Positions 13,900 through 24,798 of a stretch of 64,000 nucleotides of DNA are shown here, piece after piece. Numbering within the stretch: the stretch's first letter is position 1; each line of letters starts with the position of its first letter. Source of the DNA: Bradysia coprophila (Eukaryota > Arthropoda > Insecta > Diptera > Sciaridae). Made by a program: the position numbers and the translations under genes. The notes below the pieces were generated by a model, which did no database searches, was not told where the DNA came from, and was given only the letters and a program-made list of their open reading frames with translations. The stretch lies in the NCBI RefSeq assembly GCF_014529535.1, contig NW_023503608.1, positions 3,844,001 to 3,908,000 of the forward strand, read 5' to 3'.

Positions 13900-14329
13900 C
13901 TTCGCACCGAGATTCATACAACGTTTTATGCCACTGAGGCATCCAAAGTTTGCAAATATTGCATATTATGATGCTGAGTGGCATAAATTGATCTAAATAT
14001 CCTTGTTGTTTCTTATTGAAAATGACGACACCATCTATTATGCAAATAGAATTTTTGCTCTGCTTAATTCGATGGATTATGAGAGAGGTAATAATGACCC
14101 TCATGAAAATAAATGTTGAAAAGTGCAGGATTACTGCAATAGACAACAAAGGCAAAATATATTGTGTTACGTGAAACGTCATAATCGTGTACTTCCAGGT
14201 GTAAATTTGTGCTGGACAGCGAGCAAAAAAATTATTGGGTTGAAAAGAAAAAGTTGGTTGCACTTGAATGCAAATCTGATTCGTCGGATCATTCAAATGA
14301 ATTTTTGTCCCAAGACAGTAAACGAAATA

Positions 14330-14453
14330 CAGTGAACGACATCTCAAATGTCTCACTGTCAAATTTCTCTGAGAATTTTATTGTGTCATTGCAAATTCAC
14401 AATGACATTCTCTGAAAAAAATGACAGTGAGACATTTGAGATGTCGTTCACTG
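14330..14453. mobile_element. Tc1/mariner-like MITE with TA duplication
   Basis: CAGTGAACGACATCTCAAAT begins the left arm and the right arm is its reverse complement. The match extends over about 45 bp with few differences. TA dinucleotides flank the element (14328-14329 and 14454-14455), so the outer sequence reads TACAGTGAACG, a Tc1/mariner-style terminus. The 124-bp unit has no real coding content; open frames through it on both strands reflect its palindromic nature. Confidence 0.65.
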
Positions 14454-14745
14454 TAAAGCAGGTAAGTTATACGCCTTCAGGTTTTTATCTTGACCCTAGC
14501 CGATTTGCATTTATCACCTTTTTCAACGATCAATATTTTTCACTGCATAAAACAAACACACACAAGTTCTCTGACTCTATACATGAAGTGCTGTTTTCAT
14601 TCAAGGTTCTGAAAGAGGGATTAAGACGTCTGCGAATTAACAACTTTTAGTACAAATTGGAGCAATTTCTTGAAAGAATTTTTGGACATTCTTAAACTTT
14701 AGGATTTTTAAGAATTTTGTAGAACTTTAAAATAGGCCTGAAGGT

Positions 14746-14849
14746 CAGGGCCTGAAAGTTTTTTAATTTGTAAATTCAAAAATTTGAGAATTTTTGTAAA
14801 AAGAATTTAATGGAATTTTCAAGAATTAAATTCCAGAAAAGAGGCCCTG
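14746..14849. repeat. Foldback element with CAGGGCCT termini
   Basis: The left end CAGGGCCTGAAAG and right end CAGAAAAGAGGCCCTG are imperfect inverted repeats, with AATTTAATT-rich arms inside. It lies only 10 bases from a second CAGGGCC-ended element (14860-15223). No clear target duplication is seen. CAGGG termini are common in hAT elements. Confidence 0.4.
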
Positions 14850-14859
14850 CACTGCAAAC

Positions 14860-15223
14860 CAGGGCCTATTTTTAGAATTTTTTTTCCAAAATTTCCAAAA
14901 AAAATTAAAAAAATTTCCAAAAACTGCGAACGTCCAAAAACCAAATTTTTCCACCATTTCGAACGGTTTTGGCAACTGCTGAATCAGCCTTGCGTTTTAA
15001 CTGACTCTCGATTATTTTTTGACACTATCAGGTTTCAAATGAAGACGAGGATGATTAATTTGAAAGATGAGAGCGTCAATAATCAAACATAAATCATTGA
15101 GAGCCGGCTAAAACATAAGGCTGAGCTCCGGAGTTGCCAAAACAGTTCGAAATTATGGAAAAATTCGGTTTTTGGACGTTCACCGTTTTTGGAAATTGGC
15201 AAAAATTCCAAAAATAGGCCCTG
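14860..15223. mobile_element. Foldback element with CAGGGCCTATTTTT termini
   Basis: A 364-bp unit. Left end CAGGGCCTATTTTTAGAATT; right end TTCCAAAAATAGGCCCTG. Long inner arms also pair (CCAAAAACCAAATTTTTCC near 14937 with its inverse near 15165). Flanks are CACTGCAAAC (14850-14859) and CACTGAAAAC (15224-15233), nine of ten identical. That could be a 9- or 10-bp target duplication (Mutator-like) rather than the 8 bp of hAT. No ORF. Confidence 0.45.
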
Positions 15224-16066
15224 CACTGAAAACAGAAAATTCTCTTTCAATTTCGTGAAGGCGCCTCTAGAAATTTGGGTGCCACTGTCTTAGTGATGAA
15301 CTTAGAGGTGTCTTAACCAGTTCTTTCAGAATTTGACTTGCGTTTTGTTTGCTTGACAGTACAGTGTGACTTATCAAAATATGGGAGAGATTCCAATTAT
15401 CGCATACAATCATAAACAGATGTAAAGCCTGCGATTGCATAAGTCCAATTACACTTTGTGTGGACAAGATACGGTAACTTATTACATGAAAAAAGCTTTC
15501 TAGTTGCCAATTTAAGTTATCCCGAAGTCCTATCCCGAAGCTATGCAAACAGTGTCTTAAATAAATTATTTTCAAAAATGAAACAGATGCCTCCTATACC
15601 ACTTTCGTGATTATCATGAGCAAATATACTTAGCAATGTGATGAGTGTAAAACGAATTGTGTGCATCTTTATCATGCTGTTGATGTTTACATTGGAGGTT
15701 GTTATTGGATTCGGTTTGATTCACTTTTTTTATTTAAATGTTCGAATGTTTTCACGATACACAAATTTTTACGATTTATATCTGAGTAAACATCGATGAT
15801 TGCGTCTGCTCTGATACTAAACAGAAATTTAAATTTATACATAGTCGACGACTCGATGAGTCAGTAGTCATACAGTCATACAGTGTACAGAAACAAACAA
15901 AATATTTACATAACTAATTCCGAGACATTTTTTCTCCTCTTAAAACTAAACAATAATGTGATGTGGTCTGCGTATAATATACATCTCACCCGACTTTCCG
16001 GCCCTCTCTTCCATCGTTACCAATTCCATTTCCATTCGCAAAAATCTTCACCATCGCCCGACTCTT

Positions 16067-16639
16067 CTATATCAAAGGTGGATCATCCGTGTCATTGCCC
16101 ATCATCACGTCCTCATACAACGGCCGATTACGTTGTGTCATTCGCAAATTTCTAATTCGTTGCTTGATTTGCAATTTCTTAACGCCAATAACTATCAACG
16201 TGAATGCAACTACTAAACATATCGATATGAATATTCCGCCAAGGATGTGATGCGAACTGACTGGTTTATTAGCAGCATCCTGATCCGAGTGGGTCGATGA
16301 ACTCTTACTGGCCATCACTCGATTGTCAACAAACAGACAATAATCACTGTCGCTCTTATAATTTTTGTTAAATTCGTAATTGTCACCAATGCAATGACAT
16401 TCGCCGGCATATGATGATGAATTTGATTCGGCTATTTGGGAACATTTTGTACTAGCTGGGCAACCATTTATCCATGACGAAATGTTGCACTTTTTGTCTG
16501 GAAGAAGGTGAATTTTTCTGGGTGAATTTCAACGATTTTATGTAAGAATGAACTGTGCGTTCGGCAGTAACTTACAATCGTGAACGGCGTGCACAATTTG
16601 GAAAGTAAATAGAAGCCAAAGAACACTTGAATGGATCAT
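16067..16639 (-). CDS. Small EGF-like single-pass membrane protein, two exons
   Basis: Exons on the minus strand are 16576-16639 (ATG, signal peptide) and 16067-16497, joined by a GT-AG intron with matching phase, giving 164 residues. Residues 1-18 are a hydrophobic signal peptide. Six cysteines at 25, 34, 40, 55, 57 and 75, with the fourth and fifth separated by one residue (CHC), follow EGF-like spacing. A Ser-rich stalk leads to a membrane helix at about 106-127. The basic juxtamembrane segment KKLQIKQRIR and a tail containing NRPLYEDVMMGNDTDD follow, predicting type I topology. I do not recognise a named orthologue. It lies head-to-head with COG6 about 1.3 kb away. Intron and signal peptide make coding status strong; function is unknown. 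Confidence 0.8.
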
Positions 16640-16921
16640 TTTAATGCTACACTATTGAATGATTAAACAATTTTCTGTACGCCATATATATTTTTGTTAT
16701 CTTTTTCCTTCTGCTTCTTCTTCGGAAAGGCGAACGTATTGATACTCCGGTGATTCATATGTACTTGGTCAGGGGGAACGCAATGTGACGTAATTCAAAA
16801 AGTTTCAATTTTCGTAAAATGTTTTCAAATTCAGCCTTGTGCTATAAAGAGAATAGCAGCGAGATGTTACAGTCATCAGAGTTCAAATTTAGAACAAATC
16901 AATAATTGGGGTCGGTAATAT

Positions 16922-16971
16922 CAATGAAAGTACAAACCAGGTATGGTCTGTTATAGAGTATACTTTCATTG
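16922..16971. repeat. Shortened relative of the 5376-5537 MITE
   Basis: CAATGAAAGTACAAACCAGG then TATGGTC at the left matches the termini of the 5376-5537 element. The right end ACTTTCATTG is the inverted terminus, but nearly all of the interior and most of the right arm are missing. Probably an internally deleted copy. Confidence 0.5.
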
Positions 16972-17296
16972 GATAATTACCCTGTAAAACCAACCTCCTT
17001 TTCACCTTTACAGCATGTTAAGCGACTGAAGTTCAGTCACTGAACCCTATTGAAAAGAAGACTTTTTGACGTAAGACGCGTCTTTTCACATTAGACGGGG
17101 GAGAACAGCTGTGACTTCCCGGACCATTATCTGACTGTTCGCCCGGAGCACTATAGCAACGCCATCTGGACGTTTATCATCGCTTCCACATAAACCAGTC
17201 GGTTCCAATCTAATCTAAGCAGTATATTCGACCAAATTCAATCCACATTTGATGATGTTGTTCAAATTGAACTCAAACCAGGAATGCCAGAATCTG

Positions 17297-17518
17297 TCAT
17301 CTGGCAGTCAGATCTGTCGTCAAAAGCACTACAAACGCATTGATGTTCATAGCAGAGATCACAGCCGAGACGAAGGCCAACCAACATCCGGATTGCATTG
17401 TTATCCAGTAACGTACCGATGTACCAGGCACCAGATTCCTGCGAAGCGATGCCATATTTTTAGCCGGAGCAACCTCTGTCATGAATGATAATTCGTTATG
17501 CAGTCGAGTAATGTTCAT
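17297..17518 (-). CDS. Doubtful ORF with one hydrophobic segment
   Basis: A minus-strand frame from ATG at 17518 to a stop at 17297-17299 predicts 73 residues: a soluble start (MNITRLHNELSFMTEV) and one strongly hydrophobic segment around WLAFVSAVISAMNINAFVVL. It may be an exon or fossil of a multi-span membrane protein. I could not connect it to flanking exons. An in-frame stop lies just before the ATG. Confidence 0.25.
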   Translation of the reverse strand: MNITRLHNELSFMTEVAPAKNMASLRRNLVPGTSVRYWITMQSGCWLAFVSAVISAMNINAFVVLLTTDLTAR

Positions 17519-17720
17519 TGAATTCTATTGTTGCTGAGATGACGGATTCTTGGGATGAAAGGTTTTTGGGCAACGAATTCTACATCTTCATGCATTCAAA
17601 CAATGCACTTCAAGCAAAAGTGATCATAGACGACAGCTGCCAAATAGAATACTATTTTGCATGAAATGGTTTATTACAGTGTTTTGTGGTTGTGTTTTAC
17701 ACAATATCAAGTTTCAGTAC

Positions 17721-17834
17721 CCTGTTTAGAGTACTACTCCCACTCATGCGATGATTCAAAGTATCTTCATTGCTTATTTTTGACGACATTCTCGCAACGG
17801 AGACGCAAACGATGCAGATGATAGAGACTTTCAT
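17721..17834 (-). CDS. Possible signal-peptide exon, fate unclear
   Basis: ATG at 17834 on the minus strand opens MKVSIICIVCVSVARMSSK, a short hydrophobic start resembling a signal peptide, followed by a polar stretch. A candidate GT donor lies at 17720 (GGGTACTG). Reading through it stops within a few codons, and the nearest plausible acceptor also stops quickly. It is either a tiny secreted-peptide gene of about 45 residues, an exon of an unresolved gene, or chance. Confidence 0.2.
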
Positions 17835-17940
17835 AATGCCGTTTTGTAAACTCTCCCCCAATGACAGATGTCACAACACAAGACGTGTCAAGTCAACTCT
17901 GTCTATTTTTCAACTCTTTTCGATTTGTTTTCCTTAAAAA

Positions 17941-20308
17941 ATGAGTGAAATTTCAAAAAATGATGATCCAATCAAGAAAAGAATTAATAAAACTCTCGAA
18001 AGTCGCCTTGACACAGACAAGGTAGACGCGTATCCTTGCACTCTGTAACACAGAAGTGACCATTATTCTGCATTTTTCAGGAAGCTATTGAAGCTTTGAC
18101 CGACTTATCAACTTTTTTCCATGAAAACACTTTGCAGACGAGACGGAATCTACGAAGTCAAATTGAAAAGAGAAGTTTGGCCATCAATGAGGTTCTGCAA
18201 AAAGTTAGACTTGGAGATGATCAGTCCCTAAGAGTGTCTTAAATTCCACAGAATTTTCTCACCGCCCTGAAACAAGTGAAAGAAGCTGTTGATGCAATTT
18301 ACTCCGACATCAGTTCGATGACATCGGCAGTGAATGAGATGCAGGAGTGTCTTAACAGCGCTCAATCTCAGTCGCACGATTTGATACAACAAACGAACAA
18401 TTTGCAGGCGGAAAGTGACAAATTGCAATTGCAACAACAAATAGCCGGTGCGTTCCTATCGAAATTTCAGTTGACCATTGCCGAACATCAACAGCTCTAT
18501 GGTAGTTCAAGAGACGATCCCATCAAATTGGAATTCTTCGATGCACTGGCTCGTGTCCAGAAAATCCATTCCGAGTGTAGAGTCCTGATGCAATCGGGTT
18601 ATCAGACGGCCGCTTTGGATATAATGGAGGAAATGACATTGCATCAAGAAGGTGCTCTGGAACGTTTATATCGATGGACTCAGCACCATTGCCGTAATAT
18701 CGATCTGAATGAGATTGGCGTATTGATGGAAATGGCAATGCAGAAACTGCAAGATCGGCCGGTGTTGTTCAAGTATGTAATCGATGAGTATGCAACTTCT
18801 AGGCGATCGATTTTGGTGCGGAACTTTATTGATGCTTTGACTATTGGTGGGCCGAATGGGAATCCCAAGCCGATCGAATTGCACGCTCATGATCCCAAGA
18901 GGTAAGAAGGATGTGGTGTGGCGGTTGGTGAACGATTGATGACAATTTTTGTAATTCGATAGATACATTGGCGATATGTTTGCATGGATTCATCAAGCAA
19001 TTCCAACGGAAAAGGAAAATTTATTGCTTCTGCTGAAACAGTGTGACAAACACGGTAATTTTGCTAAAAGAATATTCCTAATCGATCCCCTAAAGTGTCG
19101 TTCTACTGGCAGATTTAACGGATCAAATCCAAACCGCTCTGAGTCACATCTCTGACGGAATTTGTCATCCGCTGAAAGTTCGTGTTGAGACCGTTCTCAA
19201 TTCGGAAAAGGACCTGATTGTACTGTACGCTGTGGCTAACTTAATGCGATTCTATCAGAATATCGTCAACAATGTAAATTGGAAATTCGATTGCGTCACA
19301 TCGTCCCAAACAATTTATGTATTCACTTCCATTGACAGGTTGTCAAAGGCGGTCAACTAGAGGAATGTCTGCAAAATCTTCAAGCCTTCAGCGAACATTC
19401 ATACCTCAATTCTTTGTCACAACAGGTGAAAGTTTTGTTGCAGGGGCCGCCAGGAAGTACTAACATCGGGCTAGAGCCGCCGAAAAGTGATCTGGTGCCA
19501 CCACAAAGCGTCAACAAACTGCTGAGTATTTTAAAGGAAATCTTGTCCGTGGCCAGTATGGTTGAAAGTCGTCAAAGTGACATTACCAAGGCAAGACACA
19601 GATATCCCCTTCAACGTTCAATTGTCGCTAATTCTGGTTTCTCTAACAGATTGTCTCGTGCGTTATCGATCCACTGTTGCATTCCGTCACCGAATCTGCA
19701 TCGCATCTACCATCAGTTGATATGGCATGTTACATGCTGAACTGTTTGTACAATATGCAGTCAACACTAGCAATGTATGAGTATATGGACGATCGTATGG
19801 AGCGACTTCAAGCGCAGTCGGATGCTCAAATAGGTTGTGTCGACGAAAGGTTTCAACGAAATGCGGAAGTTTAACTAAAAATGGATTTTTCACAGATACA
19901 TTGACCTCGGAACAAGCATCGTCTTTGGTGGCAAATTTGAATTTAGGTCCAATTTACACCATCCTACAGAGTTCGACCACAAAATTGGATTTGAATCAAT
20001 TGAAAATGTTCATGGTACGTGTGTTGTAAACAAAGTAATTTTGCAAAATCGTAACGAAATCGTCTGTTAATATTCAGGATAAGTTGGATGCCTTTGTGGA
20101 AATGCCCGAAATTCTGTTACTACCACAAGTAACTCTGTTGCAAAGCACAAATCATCGATTAACGGTGCAGAAACGAGCCCAGAGTGTAATCGTTGCTATC
20201 TACAAGCAGCTTTATGAGCGAGTTCACGATCCCAGCAATGAATACCAGAACACCGGTTCGGTATTTAAGAAGACACCGGAAGAAGTGGCTGAATTATTGT
20301 CGTGTTAA
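17941..20308 (+). CDS. Cog6: Conserved oligomeric Golgi complex subunit 6, 9 exons, complete
   Basis: Subunit of the lobe B part of the COG tethering complex, which retrieves vesicles within the Golgi. Coding exons: 17941-18021, 18081-18191, 18252-18901, 18963-19054, 19113-19273, 19339-19590, 19650-19833, 19896-20014, 20078-20308. Phases match and the join gives 626 residues, slightly shorter than vertebrate COG6. Family landmarks include [35 protein letters not shown]-like [62 protein letters not shown] and [17 protein letters not shown]. The N-terminal third is coiled-coil-like. The intron after Lys at 19590 starts GCAAGA and ends AG, a GC-AG intron. For the 18192-18251 intron a donor 12 bases further on (18204) is an in-frame alternative. 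AATAAA at 20319-20324 lies 11 bases past the stop. No frameshift or stop was seen. Confidence 0.95.
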
Positions 20309-21257
20309 TTTTAGGTTCAATAAATTTGTTATTCGAGAAGTAATAGAAATGGTGGTCAATCATCAGAAGATGTTTGGGTAACAATTTTCATTTATTTGAC
20401 TGTTTGGGACGTGAAGATATGGAAGAATCATAACCCCTCTCATGACTGGTATTGTCCCAAGGTAAAAATTCGACACTCCCATATAAACTGACCCGGAATA
20501 CTACTGAAAAGTAATTTCATATCTTTATCAAGGAGAAGCTTTGATTTTGACGTCGAACGTTGCTTCAATTTTTAACCTATTTGTTCAGTAAAATCTCGAA
20601 AATAATTGGATTGAGAATGTAATCAAGTTCATACAGGCAATCAACCAATTCTACTAACGGCAAATAACTCAGCCAAAATCATACAAAAATAATCTTTTTG
20701 AAAAAATCCGAAAATAAACCGCCCAAAAATAGTACCACAGTTTGTTGACGGATGGCGCCATATTTCATTTTCTTTACAATTCGCTAGACCCAATTTTACC
20801 ACTGATTGTGTTAAAAGGCTGAGTCAATTCGGTTGTCATTGTGAAATTTGAAAGGAGAGCAGGTTAGCACTCCCCTTGACAAGGATGGAACACATTTTGA
20901 TCGGACGGCACATGAAAAATGTTCGATCAAACCATTTTTTTTTATTTCAACGACTTAGATGGAATGGATGATTTGTTTCTCAATATTCAAATGCAACAAT
21001 GGAACATGGTGTACATTATTTCAGATGATATGTGGAGCTGATGGAGGTGATAAAACAACTTGTCAACAGAGAAGAGTCAAGACGTAATGAAATTAATAAC
21101 AGAGCAAAATAAAGAAACACGGACAGGAATCCTTACTCCTAAAGTAAACAATTTTTTTCATGCTCCATGTGGAACGAAAATGTTGTCAACTTTGGATTTT
21201 TTTCACGAGCTTTCATCCCTTTGCATGAATACTTTGCATGTTACAAAGTTACATACG

Positions 21258-21352
21258 ACATGTCTTGGACTATTGAGTTAAAGTACTTTCGCTTGTCGCC
21301 CGAACGAAGTGAAACTCGCCAAATTGTCCAAAATTAATCGTCCAAGACACGT
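21258..21352. repeat. Foldback repeat family 'ACTTTCGCTTGT', copy 1
   Basis: Ends TGTCTTGGAC (21261-21270) and GTCCAAGACA (21340-21349) are inverted repeats. The inner core contains ACTTTCGCTTGT and CGAACGAAGTGA. Relatives lie at 39955-40066 and 62415-62509 with the same core, which is itself nearly palindromic. About 95 bp, non-coding. Confidence 0.55.
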
Positions 21353-21837
21353 ATCATACGTGACGTATGTAAATAATTATTGGACGAACATTTGTTATAT
21401 TGTTGTCGTTCAATGTTTGTTTACTCATTAGAAATGTTATCCGCAAGAAAAAAAAGTTCCAGTTGTTCTTATGGTTCAACCAACGCACTGTCAGTGCTTT
21501 GGTTCAACCAAATTGTTATCTGTTGAACTGGTTATTGATACATTTGAATCAAGTTATTCGCTTGTTCATTTATTATTTTGGTAAAGAAAGAATTAATTAT
21601 CTGTGGCAGCGGGATTCGTCATCCACCAGGCGAAATAAATTGCTGATTTCAAATAACAAAAATAAAAAAAAATACAGAAACTGCTCGACTCAATTCAACT
21701 TATTTAATTTAAAAAAAACCTTTCCCCATCAAAACCTCGCAATGACCAAGCCACAAAAACTAATCTTTCTTAATAAAAAAATCTCAACCCGAGCCTCGAC
21801 CAAAATTTTTTATTTTTTTTTTATTTTGCAAAAAGAT

Positions 21838-22150
21838 TGTAGTGTGACCTTATTAGCTAGGCTGACACTGGTAGTTCACTCCGGGACGCTATCCCACTAC
21901 TGCTTACCACGGGAACTCTTGGTTGCTGGTTTTCACCCCTCACCCGGTTCATTCCTCCTTAGTCAACCTGAATACATCGGACTCCTCCGTTGTACCCATA
22001 TTGATGATAAGCTTAGTGCGGACGTCCCGTCAACATGGCCTGGCCAATGTACAGAACCCCCAGCCTCAAATCAGTCTACAACCCAACCTCCGAGTAGCCG
22101 GATTACAGAAGATGCCAACCTTCCAGTTGAAGATGTTGTATTAAATGTTG
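21838..22150. other. GC-richer segment of unknown origin
   Basis: From GTAGTGTGACCTTATTAGC to AGATGCCAACCTTCC the base composition is about half GC, against roughly one third around it, with abrupt edges. It contains no long ATG-started frame on either strand and no tRNA- or rRNA-like structure that I recognise. A remnant of a retroelement untranslated region or a non-coding RNA is possible. The function is unknown. Confidence 0.4.
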
Positions 22151-22283
22151 TAGTTATTGTTTACACTGACGTCACACACTGTCACGTATTATGTTATTGC
22201 TTTTCACACTCACGACAACTGCATTAGTCGGTCTCTTTTCTTTCTAACACATCGCACGATTAAGGTATGAAGAAATATGAGTG

Positions 22284-23233
22284 TGTGAGAAATTAAATGG
22301 TACACACTTTACATTGGCATTTAACGCTGTGACGTCACAGCTCACTTTGGTACGATTTACAAAGTGGTTAGGCTTCCACCACCGATATTTTGGGTTCGAT
22401 GCTCATAAAATACTTTTTTTTTATTTGCTGATCGCAAAGCTTATGATTTCAAAAGTTTTATTTTTGATTTACCATTTCTAAAAACATCAAAAAAGTAAAG
22501 AGATCAAAGAAAAATCGCTGAAATTCTTTTTTTTCAGTCAATACAGAATCTAAAAAAAATGTATGACCGTCTGGTTGGTAACATTAGTAATGTTGGTAAT
22601 ATTCAGTATAATTTACAACACAGAGACATCTATGTAAAAGTGAAGAACTAATGAATTGCGCGGAACTTTTAACTTTTCGTATGGTTTGTTTTGCTTTGAT
22701 GTAACATATGTATGAGAATACATCGACAATCCTCCGGTTTAGAAAGAGAAATTATTGTTTTAGTGAATTTTCTTAATGCATAACAAAGCCCCTAATGATC
22801 TATAACCTATTGCAGAGAAAGTTTGTGCTGTGGAATATGACATGAAGAGTTTTTGGAAATCCCGTTTTGTAAGTGTTTAACATATCAAAAACGTACTTTC
22901 CACCACACCTACCAACCACATATAATGGGTGTTGTTGTTAGTAGAGACAATAATTTTATCAACGGACTTGATTAATAAGGTCAACTGTTTACTGACGTTT
23001 CCCTTATTCTCAACACTTTTTCGAAATCTAATGAACTCATAGTCATTCATATTCTACACTTCATGCGGAAATCACACAGGTAATAAGAAAGACTATTTTT
23101 CGAGTTTTGAGAGCATTCCACTACAACACGTGCTGATTCAAAATATTTGGTCATGTGTGTCTGAACAAAAAAGAAGATTCACGAAACTTACACAAAGCGC
23201 GAACCAAAATTAGTGTTCGGTAAAATTAGTTCC
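22284..23233. repeat. 0.9-kb dispersed repeat, copy A
   Basis: This segment matches 32590-33472 almost base for base, in the same orientation. Shared ends are TGTGAGAAATTAAATGG at the left and GGTAAAATTAGTTCC at the right. It carries a 16-bp perfect palindrome, GCTGTGACGTCACAGC (22326-22341), and a tRNA-like box pair (GTGGTTAGG and GGGTTCGATGCTC, about 22355-22404) near its left end. Copy A has about 80 bp (from 23052) that copy B lacks. There are no terminal inverted repeats and no ORF, so a SINE-like or other non-autonomous retroelement is more likely than a DNA transposon. Its right end abuts the bacterial-like ORF with no spacer. Confidence 0.75.
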
Positions 23234-23759
23234 GGATTTGAAAGAGAATGAAGAAGAATTAAAAGACATCATTACAAATAAGTATATTAGTATTGCAATT
23301 CGAAAAGAAACATTAGGAATAAAATTAAAAGCAATTAGTGATGAGAAAAAGCAAAAGATTAATGAAGCTTCTCTAAATGATATAGAGAAAAGTGCGGGTT
23401 CGAGAGCTTCTGACCCCTGAGTTGGCAGTAATTCTATCGGCAAAAATAAACCAATAACTGCTTCTCAAGAAAAAGTAATTAATTCTAAAATAAAAAGGGA
23501 TCTTGATGAACTTGCTCATTCAAAAACTGATAGCTACCCTAAACAAACTAGCACTATCAACCCTTTTGTTAATATAGCCCTTAGTGATGGAGAAAAGTTT
23601 AGAAAAGATATAGCAGAAATTATTAGAGGTGTAAGTGTAGAATTAGATGCTGATCGTATTGCTAATTCAATAGACTTAAAAGGTATTGATTTTAGCAAAA
23701 TTGACTTGAAAAATAAGGACAACAAAAAAACTTTAACTGAAAAAATAGAAGGTCAAGCT

Positions 23760-24706
23760 TAGTCCTGTTCATTTTAGAGAAATAGTCTCAAATTCATCTG
23801 GCATGGTGTCTATCTGGTCCGGAAGGCTAAAATATTGGACCCGTATTTTTAGCCCCGTACGAAGTACTGGGGGCTTATAAGATTAATATGCCGTAGATGC
23901 AACGCTGGCTTGTTGGGAGGGCTTGCACATAAATCGAGTAAATCTCATCCGATTTTGCTAGATTTAGTTTTTTATGGAAGGTAATTGAATACCTAAAAGA
24001 ACGTGGCGAAAAAAGTTTCAAATTTGGACCCTTGGACTAAGGCCGCTACTCGGCCCTAAGTGTTTTTTGCACATAAATCGAGTAAATCTCATCCGATTTT
24101 GCTAGTTTTTGTTTCATTTGAGAGGTAATTGAATACCCAATGGAAAGTTGGCAAAAAATTATGTCGTAAATTGTTGGTTTTATTTGAGAGGTACTTCGTA
24201 CGGGCTTTCGTAATTGCGCTATGCGCAATTTTAAAAATGAACACTTTCAGTAAATTTGACCATGCCCAACTTGACTTGTATTTTGGTAACAGACGCATTA
24301 GAGGGTTGTAGACGTATTAGGGTTCCGGGCGTATTACGGCTACGGACGTATTATGTTTACGGAGGAAGTAGGATTACGGGTCGTACGGGGCTAAGTCGCA
24401 GCAAACGCTCCGACTGTTCTGATGCCTTGTTTTTTAGAATTTTAAAAAATAGTTTAGATCTGGGGAGCGAAGCATTTGTTTAAATGCACGAATGCGTATG
24501 TTAGAAGAGTAAAAAAGATATACACCATCAACCTCCTCTCTTCTAACCAATGCTTTCGTACATTTGAACAAATGCTTCGCTCCCCAGATCTAAATTATTT
24601 TTTAAAATTCTAAAAAAAAATACGGGTCCAATATTTTAGCCTTCCGGACCAGATAGACACCATGCCAGATGAATTTGAGACTATTTCTCTAAAATGAACA
24701 GGCCTA
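23760..24706. mobile_element. Non-autonomous hAT-like element inside the bacterial-like ORF
   Basis: A 947-bp insertion. Left terminus TAGTCCTGTTCATTTTAGAG, right terminus (reverse complement) TAGGCCTGTTCATTTTAGAG, with arms matching for about 90 bp. An exact 8-bp duplication GTCAAGCT flanks it (23752-23759 and 24707-24714). It holds no transposase. The interior is complex: a 35-bp direct repeat (ACATAAATCGAGTAAATCTC at about 23932 and 24070), an inverted pair around GTACGAAGTAC near 23867 with GTACTTCGTACGGGCT near 24190, and an inner foldback at 24434-24616 built on GATCTGGGGAGCGAAGCATT. These suggest nested or successive insertions. Confidence 0.8.
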
Positions 24707-24798
24707 GTCAAGCTACAACTTATGCACGAAATATTGATGAACAATACGTTGCAAGGGTTCTGTCAATGGATCTAAGACTTATTGTTGATGAAGTTAAT

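Larger units (their letters stand above)
8703..16066. other. Gene-poor interval between ceramidase and the EGF-like gene
   Basis: No supportable coding exon was found in 7.4 kb. The open frames at 13889-14650 run through palindromic transposons and are by-products of them. Identified content is a tRNA-like SINE (about 9612-9702), small inverted-repeat elements at 13821-13899 and 14330-14453, and a CAGGGCC-ended pair at 14746-15223. Diverged copies of a dispersed repeat carrying AAATGAAGTAAAAGATT occur near 11838 and 13548. The rest is unremarkable AT-rich DNA. Confidence 0.6.
20309..22283. other. Intergenic stretch with a palindromic element and a GC-richer island
   Basis: Downstream of COG6 I find no gene. 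A foldback element lies at 21258-21352 and a compositionally distinct segment at 21838-22150. The long frame covering 21400-22227 lacks an ATG at its start, is low-complexity for its first half and shows no domain, so I do not call it. A full cAMP-response-type octamer TGACGTCA occurs at 22167-22174. Confidence 0.5.

Noticed and set aside
13889-14362. 157-codon minus-strand ORF
   Set aside because: It runs through two palindromic elements and AT-rich spacer, shows no motif, and overlaps frames on the other strand produced by the same palindrome.
21400-22227. 275-codon plus-strand ORF
   Set aside because: No ATG at its start, Asn/Lys-rich low complexity followed by the GC-richer island, and no domain recognised.
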